Positions 34,290 through 42,700 of a stretch of DNA of 43,812 nt are shown here, piece by piece. Under the pieces are notes generated by a model that worked only from the letters and a program-made list of their open reading frames with translations, searched no databases and was not told the origin of the DNA. The DNA comes from Gemmatimonadota bacterium (GTDB taxonomy: Bacteria > Gemmatimonadota > Gemmatimonadetes > Longimicrobiales > Gaopeijiaceae). The stretch spans positions 1 to 43,812 of the forward strand of contig JAGWBP010000012.1 of the NCBI GenBank assembly GCA_021295835.1, written 5' to 3'. Made by a program: the position numbers and the translations under genes. How positions within the stretch are numbered: the stretch's first letter is position 1; each line of letters begins with the position of its first letter.

Positions 34290-35723
34290 ATGTGCCGGGA
34301 GTCACCGCAACGCCGCCGGAGTCCGATAGTCGTCTGGTCTGCGACACTGGTGGTTTTCGCGACCCTATTGCCAGCGGTGCCCGCACTTCCGCAGGGTCTG
34401 GCGGATCCCCAGCCCGATTCATCGTGCAACCGCTACGAAGATCCCATCTGGGGGCGAGTGACCGCGAACGACGGCCAATCCCACGAGGGCTTCCTTCACT
34501 TCCTTGGTTCCAGAGGAGGTGCCACCTGGGCAGACCCGCTCCTGGGGCGGCGGGAGATCCCCGACGGTATCTACCAGCTGTGGCTCGAGGCCGCGAAGGA
34601 CGGCGTGCCCCACCTGCGCGTCGTAGAGGTGGGAGGCTATCGGGTGACGTGGGAGGAGCGCTACCCGGACTTCGCACAGCCCTCGCGGGCCTCAATTCGC
34701 CTCGGGCATGTCGCTTCGCTCAGTCCGGACGGAGAGGGGATCGTTGTCGTCCTGCCCCGGGGTCTTGATGGCGAGCCGGGGGGTGGGGCAGCTAGCGCGG
34801 GACGAGTCGGGCTGAGGACCGAGCCACCTTGGCCGGACAACGAGGTGCGGATCGAGAACGCGGATTCGCGAGTCACGATAGGATGGAAGGAGATCACCAG
34901 GATCGACTTCTCTCCCGCGCCAGCGGGCGACTCGGGGCGTGTGGCTCCCCGCCCGCTCTATGGGACTGCGGTGGACACCGTTGGGAGATCCTACACGGGG
35001 TGGGTAAGCTGGGGGGCGGTGCGCCTGGAGTCGGACTCGCTTGGCAAGATTATCATGCGCGCTGACTCGGTCTCCGACTCGGTCCTGCACAGTATTGCGC
35101 ACTCGGAGATTGCTCGACTTGAGGGTGTGGCAGCAGTCGAGCGCGCCGGCACGATCACACGCAGCGTAGACCCCGGGTCGGTCCGAGTGGCCGCTCCGGA
35201 GTTCGGGGTGGTAGAGATCCCCTACGGGGCGCTTCGGTCGCTGCGGCTGGTCCCTGGCGGCCCCTCGGAGGATTCGCCCGCTGCCAGTCCGTATGTGGAC
35301 CCCCCCGGGTGGGCCGCTAGATGCGAGTGGCACCGGAGCTGGCCGCTGGCGGGGACGGTGACAACCTCGGGCGGCGAGGAGATCGAGGGCAGGATTCGCT
35401 GGAACGCCCTCAAGGAGTGGTCGTGGGAGCTGTTGGAGGGAAGCTCGCGCGGGGTGGACTTCCTGGTGGCTTTCGCCGAGATCGAGCTCATGGAGCGTGA
35501 CCCGAAGGGGGGACTTCGGGTGTCGCTAGCCGACGGACGGACGCTCCACCTGACGGACGGAGGCGATGTGGACGGGGGCAACCGGGGCGTGCTCGTCTTC
35601 CCGACGGTCGCGGAGGCAGGCGGGAGTTGGCAGGGTCAGTCCAGCGGGTGGCGCTACGTCGCCTGGTCGGAGATCGGCGAGGTGCGCCTTCGCCACCGGC
35701 GCAGTGGCGAGCTCGGCCGTTGA
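34290..35723 (+). CDS. Secreted protein with three internal beta-type repeats, unknown function
   Basis: Exported protein of 477 aa; I recognise no named domain. A signal-like N-terminus (IVVWSATLVVFATLLPAVPALPQG) is followed by a Cys at residue 46. Three ungapped 19-residue repeats occur at 53-71 (IWGRVTANDGQSHEGFLHF), 223-241 (LYGTAVDTVGRSYTGWVSW) and 353-371 (LAGTVTTSGGEEIEGRIRW), with three glycines invariant at positions 3, 10 and 15. Each is followed by an IxW/EI-type strand (GWKEITRIDF, IPYGALRSLRL, AWSEIGEVRL). The protein therefore looks like three related beta modules. Its TGA overlaps the ATG of the outer-membrane protein gene by 1 nt (TGATG), which implies coupled translation and a shared role. 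Confidence 0.7.
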   Translation: MCRESPQRRRSPIVVWSATLVVFATLLPAVPALPQGLADPQPDSSCNRYEDPIWGRVTANDGQSHEGFLHFLGSRGGATWADPLLGRREIPDGIYQLWLEAAKDGVPHLRVVEVGGYRVTWEERYPDFAQPSRASIRLGHVASLSPDGEGIVVVLPRGLDGEPGGGAASAGRVGLRTEPPWPDNEVRIENADSRVTIGWKEITRIDFSPAPAGDSGRVAPRPLYGTAVDTVGRSYTGWVSWGAVRLESDSLGKIIMRADSVSDSVLHSIAHSEIARLEGVAAVERAGTITRSVDPGSVRVAAPEFGVVEIPYGALRSLRLVPGGPSEDSPAASPYVDPPGWAARCEWHRSWPLAGTVTTSGGEEIEGRIRWNALKEWSWELLEGSSRGVDFLVAFAEIELMERDPKGGLRVSLADGRTLHLTDGGDVDGGNRGVLVFPTVAEAGGSWQGQSSGWRYVAWSEIGEVRLRHRRSGELGR

Positions 35724-37990
35724 TGCAGGCGGTGCGGCTGGCCGGTGCGGTCGCATGGGTTGCGCTGGCCGGCGCCTCGGCCGCCCCTCGGCTCGAGGCT
35801 CAGGTGGCGACCTCCGCGAGCGCCTGCGCCGGAGAGACGGCCCGGGAGCTCCACGCGGCGGCTCAGCGGAGCTGGCGGGAGCTCGACGAGTCGATTGCCC
35901 GCTACTCGGCGCTGATCAGGCAGCGCATGGCGGTGCGTCTGCGCGCGCCGCTTAGAGATCGTATCATCTACCGCAGCGAGACCGCGGTGCGCTCCTTCTG
36001 GCAGCGCGAGCACGAGGCGGTCACGCAGGTCCTGGGCATGCGCTCGGCCTATCCGGGGCGGGAGACGGCGGTTCGAAGCGACGAATTCGACTGGCTGGAC
36101 GAGCTTCCCTTCGAGGAGCCATTCGAGCCGGGCGGCGACTACCTCTTCTTCGGGATGATGAGCCCGTACCCGGTCGCGCACCCGCTTGCTCCCGGCTCCG
36201 ACTCGCTCTACCGCTTCGGGACCGGCGACACCCTGACGCTCTCGCTCCCCGGCGGAGAACGCTTGCGGGCGATACGCCTCGACGTGAGTGCGCGTCAGGC
36301 CGACCCGCGCCGAATTAGCGGAGCGCTCTGGATCGAGCCAGAGTCGGGCGCCCTGGTGCGGGCCGTCTACCGCCTCAGTCGCACCTTCGACGCCATGCGC
36401 GACGATCCGGAGGTCAGGCGCGAGGAGGAGGGAGGCGCATTCCGGTTCGTTCCGGGGCTACTGCGGCCGTGGACCTTCGACCTCTCCCTCGTGGCGGTCG
36501 ATTACTCCTTCTGGGAGCACCGCGCATGGCTGCCCAGAAGGATGCGCATCGAGGCGCACCTGCGAGCCGGGATCCTCAACTTCCCCGTCTCGATGGAGAC
36601 TTGGTACGAGATCGAGTCGGTCACGCTGAAGGACGAGAAGAACCCCGCCCAGGTCGCGGCCGATCTCGGCACCGAAGCCTCCCCGCTCGAGCACGTGCAC
36701 TTCGGGAGCCGCGAGGAGGCACTTTCCTTCGTCGCCCGGATCCTGGGAGAGGGGGAGGGGGTCGCCTACGAGTCAACGTCCTCCCGCCTGGATGGAAAGC
36801 GGCTGATCGCGCCGGTGGAGCGTGAGCTGGTGGCGGTGAGCCCCGTACTGCCGCCGCCGATCTGGCAAGAGACCGCAGGCTTCCTCTCGGAGGACGAGGT
36901 CGAGAGGATCCGCCGTCTGCTGAATACCATTACCGTCGGTGCCGAAGTGGCGACCGCTGCCATTACGTGGGGGTGGGGTGGGCACGACCTGCTGCGCTAC
37001 AACCGGGTCGAGGGTCCCGCCGTGGGTGTGCGCGCCGAGTTCGCGCTGCCCAGAGGGTTCCGGGCGCGGGCGTCCGGCTTCCTTGGAATCGCCGACCTCG
37101 GACCAAAGGCACGTCTCGACCTGGTGCGGAGCTCGCTGCTCCGGTCGGTTCAGCTGAGCGCGTTTCACGAGCTGCGCTCCACGGATAGCCGCGCAGGGCA
37201 CCTCGGACTGGGCAATTCTCTGAACGCGCTGCTCTGGGGGCGAGACGGCGGTCAGTACTACCGCGCAAGAGGGGCAAGTCTCGCCTGGAGGCCGCCCCCG
37301 CTGGCGCGCGCGTCCTACTCCTTCTCCGTCTACGCCGAGCGCCAGAGCGCGGCGGCGAACGCCACCTCCTTCTCGGTGCTGCACGCCTTCGACAGCGATT
37401 GGGACTTCCCTGCCAACCTAGTCGCCGACACGGCCGACGAGTGGGGCGCGGAGCTCTGGCTGGCACCGCTCTGGGGACACGACCCCGGCGCTTCGCGGCT
37501 CGATGCCGAGCTCTTCGTGCGGGCGGCGCTCTGGCGCACTCCGGATGGCGGTGGCGATCCGACATTCTACCAGCAGGCGAGCGCCAGGATCACTGCGGTG
37601 CTGCCCGTCGCCGGCGACGGCTGGCGGGGGTGGAGAATGGCTCTCGAGGGGGCGGTCGGCACAACCTGGGGCGACGCTCCCGCGCAGAGGTCCTGGTTCC
37701 TGGGAGGGAGGCGCACGCTCCGGGGCTATCCACCCTCGGTGCGAAAGGGGCTCTCGTACCTGCGGGGGAGGATCGAGGTGGCTCGCACCTACGAGTTGGC
37801 CTCGCTGATCGCCTTCGGTGACGCAGGATGGGCGGGCGAAGGGGACGGCTTCGAGGTGAACGGGCTGCTCTACGGCGCAGGCGTCGGCGGCAGCTTCCTG
37901 GATGGACTGATCCGCCTGGACCTATCGCGCGGACTGACCGGAAGCGAGGGTCAGTTCAGGGTCGAGGCGTACCTGGACGCGCCGCTCTAG
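35723..37990 (+). CDS. Outer-membrane beta-barrel protein with Omp85/DUF5686-like C-terminus
   Basis: Outer-membrane protein of 755 aa with a signal peptide (to about residue 27, GASAAPRLEAQ). The N-terminal 400 residues include YRFGTGDTLTLSLPGG followed by SGALWIEPESGALVRAVYRLSRTFD, a pattern I associate with Gemmatimonadota/Bacteroidota envelope proteins. The C-terminal 350 residues alternate hydrophobic and polar residues as a barrel. They end with an Omp85-like block, FLGGRRTLRGYPPSVRKG and LIAFGDAGWAGEGDGF. The ATG at 35723 overlaps the upstream secreted protein by 1 nt. A short remnant of a paralogue lies at 41731-41859. Likely role: transport or assembly at the outer membrane; substrate unknown. 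Confidence 0.7.
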   Translation: MQAVRLAGAVAWVALAGASAAPRLEAQVATSASACAGETARELHAAAQRSWRELDESIARYSALIRQRMAVRLRAPLRDRIIYRSETAVRSFWQREHEAVTQVLGMRSAYPGRETAVRSDEFDWLDELPFEEPFEPGGDYLFFGMMSPYPVAHPLAPGSDSLYRFGTGDTLTLSLPGGERLRAIRLDVSARQADPRRISGALWIEPESGALVRAVYRLSRTFDAMRDDPEVRREEEGGAFRFVPGLLRPWTFDLSLVAVDYSFWEHRAWLPRRMRIEAHLRAGILNFPVSMETWYEIESVTLKDEKNPAQVAADLGTEASPLEHVHFGSREEALSFVARILGEGEGVAYESTSSRLDGKRLIAPVERELVAVSPVLPPPIWQETAGFLSEDEVERIRRLLNTITVGAEVATAAITWGWGGHDLLRYNRVEGPAVGVRAEFALPRGFRARASGFLGIADLGPKARLDLVRSSLLRSVQLSAFHELRSTDSRAGHLGLGNSLNALLWGRDGGQYYRARGASLAWRPPPLARASYSFSVYAERQSAAANATSFSVLHAFDSDWDFPANLVADTADEWGAELWLAPLWGHDPGASRLDAELFVRAALWRTPDGGGDPTFYQQASARITAVLPVAGDGWRGWRMALEGAVGTTWGDAPAQRSWFLGGRRTLRGYPPSVRKGLSYLRGRIEVARTYELASLIAFGDAGWAGEGDGFEVNGLLYGAGVGGSFLDGLIRLDLSRGLTGSEGQFRVEAYLDAPL

Positions 37991-38003
37991 CTGCTACCAG
38001 CCC

Positions 38004-38042
38004 CTGCGGTCCGCAGATGCGCCCTGGCGGCAGGAGGGGCGC
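38004..38042 (+). terminator. Possible terminator after the outer-membrane protein gene
   Basis: Two inverted repeats follow the stop by 13 bp: CTGCGG-T-CCGCAG (38004-38016) and GCGCCC ... GGGCGC (38019-38042). Neither has a T-tract, so the termination function is weakly supported. Confidence 0.35.
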
Positions 38043-38127
38043 TGCATCCATGCTGGATCGCTTCGCCGCTCGCGCGAGGTTATCCGCTGATCGCTAGATT
38101 AGCTTCAGCCGCCTAAGATACCCGTAT

Positions 38128-38166
38128 TGTAAATCATACTTTACAAAATGTATATCGCAATGTACA
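38128..38166 (+). promoter_or_regulatory. Tandem TGTAAA-N6-TTTACA dyads with embedded promoter, upstream of the MoeB-rhodanese gene
   Basis: First dyad TGTAAATCATACTTTACA (38128-38145); second TGTATATCGCAATGTACA (38149-38166); 21 bp centre to centre. The pair embeds TTTACA (38140-38145), 17 bp, TACAAC (38163-38168). A further partial dyad TGTAC-AAC-GTACA runs to 38173. The layout matches the module upstream of amt (5127-5165) in order, spacing and orientation. It lies 111 nt before the ATG at 38278, in a 287-bp intergenic stretch far more A+T-rich than its surroundings. Confidence 0.65.
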
Positions 38167-38277
38167 ACGTACAGGGGGCGCTACCATCGGTGCCCGGCAA
38201 TGAAACTCCTCGGTGCGATCTGGACGGGAGGCGTCGCCCCTTGTCCGGGCGGCCATCGGCATTAGCTATAGCGTAGG

Positions 38278-39441
38278 ATGACGGCCGGACGAGAAGGGCT
38301 GACGAGGCGGGAAGCGGCCCGCTACGCTCGCCACCTTGTGCTCCCCGAGGTGGGAAGGGATGGACAGGAGCGGCTGAAGGAGGCCCGCGTGTTGATCGTG
38401 GGCTTGGGTGGGCTGGGGTCTCCGGCTGCCCTCTACCTCGCGGCTGCCGGAGTCGGCACTATCGGGGTAATGGACGCGGACTCGGTGGAGCTGAGCAACC
38501 TCCAGCGCCAGATTCTGTACGGAACCGGCGACCTGGGCTCACCCAAGGTCGATGCGGCTCTGGCGCGGCTCCGGGACGCCAATCCGCACGTCGCGGTCCA
38601 GGCAGAGGGGATGCGGATGACCTCCGCGAATGCGCTTCGAGTCGTGGAGGAATACGACATCGTGGTCGACGGGAGCGACAACTTCCCAACCCGCTACCTC
38701 GTCAACGACGCCTGCGTGCTTGCGGGCAGGGCCAACGTCTACGGGGCCGTGCACCGCTGGGAAGGGCAGTTGGCGGTCTTCGCGGCCGAGGGCGGACCCT
38801 GCTACCGGTGCCTCTTTCGCGAACCGCCGCCGCCGGGCATGGTCCCGAGCTGCGCCGAAGCCGGGGTGTTCGGGGCGCTGCCGGGGGTGATCGGTGGCGC
38901 CCAGGCGATGGAGGCGCTGAAGCTGCTCCTTGGGGTGGGCCGACCACTCGTCGGACGCCTCCAGATCTTCGACGCGCTCCGGTGTCGCTGGCGTGAGATC
39001 GAGGTGCGTCGCGACCCCGGCTGCGCGGTCTGCGGGGACCGGCCGACCCAGACCGGGCTGATCGACTACGAGCTCTTCTGCGGATCTGCGGCCGGGGGAC
39101 GGCCTCGGGGCGAAGCGACGATCGGGATCGTAGAGCCGGAGGAGCTGGCAGCGGTGCTAGCCGGCGAGCCGCGTCCCCTTCTGCTCGATGTGCGCGAGCC
39201 AGCCGAGTGGTACGCATTCAACCTGGCCGACCTCGGCGCGGTTCTCGTGCCGCTCGGCGAGCTCCCGGGGCGGCTGGACGAGGTTCCGCCCGCGCGACCG
39301 ATTGTCGTCTACTGTCATAGCGGGGCGCGGAGCCTGCAGGCAGCCGAGGCGCTGGCTGGGTGGGGCTTTGCGGACGTGCGCACCCTGGAGGGGGGAATCG
39401 CGGCGCAGCACGGGATGCATGCGCGCTCTCGGACTCTCTGA
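38278..39441 (+). CDS. moeB: ThiF/MoeB-type adenylyltransferase fused to a rhodanese domain
   Basis: E1-like enzyme of 387 aa that adenylates the C-terminal glycine of a ubiquitin-like sulfur carrier (MoaD, ThiS or a CysO-type carrier) and then passes sulfur to it. The ThiF fold covers about 10-250: ARHLVLPEVGRDGQERL, the nucleotide loop VGLGGLGSPAALYLAAAGVG, DSVELSNLQRQILY, DGSDNFPTRYLVND. Two zinc-binding pairs are CYRC and CAVC. The C-terminal rhodanese domain (about 280-380) has its active Cys in VVYCHSGARSLQAAEAL. This MoeZ/CysO-activating layout serves molybdopterin, thiamine or cysteine synthesis; which one is not decided here. A tandem dyad promoter lies upstream. Confidence 0.9.
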   Translation: MTAGREGLTRREAARYARHLVLPEVGRDGQERLKEARVLIVGLGGLGSPAALYLAAAGVGTIGVMDADSVELSNLQRQILYGTGDLGSPKVDAALARLRDANPHVAVQAEGMRMTSANALRVVEEYDIVVDGSDNFPTRYLVNDACVLAGRANVYGAVHRWEGQLAVFAAEGGPCYRCLFREPPPPGMVPSCAEAGVFGALPGVIGGAQAMEALKLLLGVGRPLVGRLQIFDALRCRWREIEVRRDPGCAVCGDRPTQTGLIDYELFCGSAAGGRPRGEATIGIVEPEELAAVLAGEPRPLLLDVREPAEWYAFNLADLGAVLVPLGELPGRLDEVPPARPIVVYCHSGARSLQAAEALAGWGFADVRTLEGGIAAQHGMHARSRTL

Positions 39442-39544
39442 TCGCCACGGGAGCTGGGAGATGGGGCGCGCTGCTTCCCGAGTCAGGCCTGACCATCCGG
39501 GGGCGTCCACATACGGACTGCTGCGGGGTGACCGACGGGGAGTG

Positions 39545-39573
39545 TTGACACGCCCGCCTCCGCCTGCGATACT
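39545..39573 (+). promoter_or_regulatory. groES-groEL promoter
   Basis: A perfect -35 TTGACA (39545-39550), a 17-bp spacer and -10 GATACT (39568-39573) lie just before the CIRCE element, about 165 nt upstream of groES. This is the strongest sigma-70-type promoter visible in the window. Confidence 0.8.
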
Positions 39574-39582
39574 CACTGTCGG

Positions 39583-39617
39583 CTTGTTAGCACTCGCACT
39601 CGAGGAGTGCTAACAAG
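39583..39617 (+). promoter_or_regulatory. CIRCE operator (HrcA binding site)
   Basis: Canonical TTAGCACTC-N9-GAGTGCTAA at 39587-39613, extended to perfect 13-bp arms (39583-39595 and 39605-39617). It sits about 10 bp after the -10 box, at the likely transcription start, where HrcA represses chaperonin genes until heat or misfolding stress releases it. hrcA itself is not in the window. Confidence 0.96.
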
Positions 39618-39737
39618 CTTCGACTACCGGCACCGACGTCGCCGAGGTTCGGGCGCGTCGGGCCGCGTTCTGGGAGCTCGGCGTGCGATCCGGCTTGGAT
39701 CCGCGCCCAACACGCACAGCACCTCAAGGAGAAGCGT

Positions 39738-40037
39738 ATGTCTGCCGCGAAGAAGATCCAGCCTTTGGCGGATCGGGTTGTGGTCAGGGCCTTGGAAGAG
39801 GCCGAGCAGATGCGGGGTGGGCTCTACATCCCCGACACCGCCAAGGAGAAGCCGCAGGAGGGTGAAGTGATCGCCGTCGGGCCCGGCAAGCTGAACGAAG
39901 ACGGGAACCGGATCCCGATGGAGCTGAAGCCCGAGGATCGGGTGCTCTACGGCAAGTACAGTGGGACCGAGGTCAAGGTGGACGGCGACGACTACCTGAT
40001 CCTCCGCGAGTCCGACATCCTCGCCATCGTCCAATAA
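39738..40037 (+). CDS. groES: Co-chaperonin GroES
   Basis: 10-kDa lid of the GroEL chaperonin, 99 aa (normal). The N-terminal IQPLADRVVVRALEEAEQMRGGLYIPDTAKEKPQEG contains the mobile loop, and VLYGKYSGTEVKVDGDDYLILRESDILAIV closes the domain. The ATG at 39738 has an AAGGAG ribosome site. Controlled by the promoter and CIRCE site at 39545-39617. groEL begins 27 bp after the stop. Confidence 0.97.
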   Translation: MSAAKKIQPLADRVVVRALEEAEQMRGGLYIPDTAKEKPQEGEVIAVGPGKLNEDGNRIPMELKPEDRVLYGKYSGTEVKVDGDDYLILRESDILAIVQ

Positions 40038-40064
40038 CGCGAGAACCACCAGGAGACAAGAGAA

Positions 40065-40693
<629 letters not shown>

Positions 40694-40697
<4 letters not shown>

Positions 40698-41674
40698 TCC
40701 TCGTACACGACAAGAAGATCTCATCGATGAAGGACCTCCTGCCGATCCTCGAGAAGGTCGCGCAGATGGGCCGTCCGCTGATGATCATCGCCGAGGACGT
40801 CGAGGGCGAGGCGTTGGCCACGCTGGTTGTGAACAAGCTGCGCGGCACGCTGAAGGTCGCGGCCGTCAAGGCGCCTGGATTCGGCGATCGCCGAAAGGCC
40901 ATGCTGCAGGACATCGCGGTCCTGACTGGAGGCCAGGTGATCTCCGAGGAAGTCGGCTTCAAGCTCGAGAACGCGGTTGTCAGCGATCTGGGCACGGCGA
41001 AGCGGGTCGTCATCGACAAGGACGACACCACGATAATCGACGGTGCCGGCTCCGAGGATAAGATCCAGGGCCGCATCGAGGAGATAAAGGTGGCGATCGA
41101 CAAGTCCTCGTCCGACTACGATCGCGAGAAGCTCCAGGAGCGTCTCGCGAAGCTGGCCGGCGGCGTGGCGGTGATCAACGTCGGCGCGGCGACCGAGACC
41201 GAGATGAAGGAGAAGAAGGCCTTGGTCGAGGACGCCCTGCACGCGACTCGGGCAGCGGTCGAAGAGGGCATCGTGCCCGGTGGCGGCGTGGCGCTCCTGC
41301 GGGCGCAGCGCGCGCTCGACGGCCTGGATGTCGATCACGAGGACGAGCAGGTCGGCGTGAACATCCTGCGGCGCTCCCTCGAGGCGCCGATTCGTCAGAT
41401 CGCGGCGAACGCGGGCGCTGAGGACTCGATCGTGGTGGCTAAGGTGCGCGAGGGCGAGGGCGGCTATGGCTACAATGCGCAGAGCGACAGCTACGAGGAC
41501 CTGGTCGGGGCTGGCGTGATCGATCCGACCAAGGTGGTGCGCAGCGCGCTGCAGAACGCCGCGTCGATCGCGAGCCTGCTGCTTACCACCGAGGCGGTCG
41601 TCGTCGAGAAGCCCGAGGAGGAGAAGCCGCCGATGCCGGGTGCTGGCGGCGGCGACATGGGCGGGATGTACTAG
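40694..41674 (+). pseudogene. groEL: GroEL, C-terminal part (reading frame broken)
   Basis: Continuation of groEL, 326 codons from the ATG at 40694, itself an internal codon (LEDPMILVHDKKIS). The apical domain (IIAEDVEGEALATLVVNKLRG, KAPGFGDRRKAMLQD), the intermediate domain with the ATPase Asp in VEDALHATRAAVEEG, and PGGGVAL are intact. The tail ends in the Gly/Met-rich GGGDMGGMY typical of GroEL. Apart from the upstream junction no further defect is seen, and codon usage matches the first part. Stop of the first part and this ATG overlap (ATGA), so reinitiation is formally possible but a split GroEL is not expected to work. Confidence 0.85.
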
Positions 41675-41730
41675 AGGTATCCCGGACGGGGGGTCGGGCG
41701 CGGGTGGTGGCGCGCTCGGCTCCCCGATGA

Positions 41731-41859
41731 GCAGGGCCCACCACCTGCATCCCGCTCAGGCCGGATGCGGAACGCCACTACCAGTTCCGGTCGGGGGACA
41801 CGGTCTCCGTACGCCTGAGCGACGGCCGCGCCGTGCGCCCACTCATCCCCGCCATGTGA
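41731..41859 (+). pseudogene. Remnant of an outer-membrane protein paralogue
   Basis: An open stretch encodes PLRPDAERHYQF followed by RSGDTVSVRLSDGRAVR before a stop at 41857-41859. It resembles residues around 155-185 of the 755-aa barrel protein at 35723 (HPLAPGSDSLYRF, then GTGDTLTLSLPGG). Adding back a one-base frame change at about 41751 extends the match by a His (HPLRPD against HPLAPG). No start or further homologous sequence is found, so this looks like a decayed fragment. It overlaps the end of the PIN-domain gene on the other strand. Confidence 0.5.
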
Positions 41860-42259
41860 ATGGATTCACGATTTCGACTCCCGAAGGCTCGAAGTCCTTA
41901 GCGTTACGCGTGACCACCACAAGTCCGTGGACAAGGGCGGTGGCTGCGATCAGGCTGTCCCTGACCGGCATCGACTTCCCGCGAGCGCGAAGCTCGGCGA
42001 GAAGCTCCGCCCAACGCAGTCCAGTATCCGCATCCAGCGGAACGCAATGGACCCGGCGGACGACCTCATCGAACCACAGTTCAAGTACATCCCGGCTCCG
42101 GCCCGGCCCAAGCAGACGTATTCCGAACCGGACTTCCCCCAGCACGACCGGATTCACGGCCATGTCCCGCTCATGGGTTCGCAGCCACCGGACTACCCTG
42201 GGACTGGGAGTCGGCTTCGTGGCTTCCGAAAGGACGTTGGTGTCAACCAGGTATCTGAT
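41843..42259 (-). CDS. vapC: VapC-like PIN-domain toxin with non-canonical start
   Basis: PIN-fold ribonuclease of the VapC type, 138 aa if read from 42259. The acidic metal site is complete: Asp in RYLVDTNVLSE, Glu in VVLGEVRFGI, Asp in MPVRDSLIAATAL and Asp in TRNAKDFEPSG. VapC proteins usually begin MRYLLDTN; here the codon at the expected start (42259-42257) is ATC, not ATG. A single G-to-C change would explain it. The first internal ATG (42163) would drop the first catalytic Asp. Either an ATC start is used, through coupling to the upstream antitoxin (17-nt overlap), or the toxin has been silenced. Confidence 0.8.
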   Translation of the reverse strand: MRYLVDTNVLSEATKPTPSPRVVRWLRTHERDMAVNPVVLGEVRFGIRLLGPGRSRDVLELWFDEVVRRVHCVPLDADTGLRWAELLAELRARGKSMPVRDSLIAATALVHGLVVVTRNAKDFEPSGVEIVNPFTWRG

Positions 42260-42515
42260 CGTCCGGCTCCGAGAATCCAGGACCCTCGAGGTCCGCTGTT
42301 GACTCGGTTGGAACGGGTACGAACCAGCCCCTCTCCGGGCAGGCCAGCAACAAGTCCGCCAACCCCAGGTTCACCGGCGCACCGGCACGCGCGAGGCGAT
42401 ACACGCCTGGCCCGAGCCGCTCGATTTCGAATTCCTCGCCGGGGGCGACTCCGTCACGTCGGCGCAACTCGGCCGGGAGGACGAGTTGCCCTTTGGTTGA
42501 GATCACGGTCTTCAT
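42243..42515 (-). CDS. vapB: VapB-like antitoxin, AbrB/SpoVT fold
   Basis: Swapped-hairpin AbrB-type antitoxin of 90 aa. The DNA-binding domain is at 1-42 (MKTVISTKGQLVLPAELRRRDGVAPGEEFEIE), and the C-terminal region would bind the toxin. The ATG at 42515 is preferred over the open-frame start at 42551 because it begins exactly at the domain. It overlaps the PIN-domain gene by 17 nt, the usual toxin-antitoxin arrangement. A candidate operator lies just upstream. Confidence 0.85.
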   Translation of the reverse strand: MKTVISTKGQLVLPAELRRRDGVAPGEEFEIERLGPGVYRLARAGAPVNLGLADLLLACPERGWFVPVPTESTADLEGPGFSEPDDQIPG

Positions 42516-42520
42516 GGCTG

Positions 42521-42538
42521 GTAAGATACAAGACTTAC
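42521..42538 (-). promoter_or_regulatory. Candidate autoregulatory operator of vapBC
   Basis: Inverted repeat GTAAG-N8-CTTAC starts 6 bp upstream of the vapB ATG, in a locally A+T-rich patch. VapB-type antitoxins commonly repress their own promoter through such dyads. The short arms make this tentative. Confidence 0.4.
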
Positions 42539-42568
42539 TGAGATTCGCCAACCGATGGAGAGTCGGCC

Positions 42569-42700
42569 CACGGAGGTCGTCCCATGGGCCAGCGGATATC
42601 GATTGAGTGGACCGAAGTCACATGGAGCCCTACGAGCGAAATGACGACCGGTTGCAACGTAGCCGGTCGCGCGGGGGCGTCCGAAGGGTGTCTCGCTGGT
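42569..42700 (+). pseudogene. Degenerate 5' fragment of a DUF5131 gene
   Basis: The first 45 coding bases repeat the start of the intact DUF5131 gene at 43258 with about four mismatches (MGQRISIEWTEVTW here, MGQRTSIEWTEVTW there). The leader CACGGAG plus spacing to the ATG is shared too. Further on, TTGC and SEGC of the Cys-containing region persist but are interrupted by small insertions, and no homology follows. From here to 43257 (about 560 bases) I see no convincing gene; the open frames there are low-complexity Arg/Gly/Glu shadows. Confidence 0.6.
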
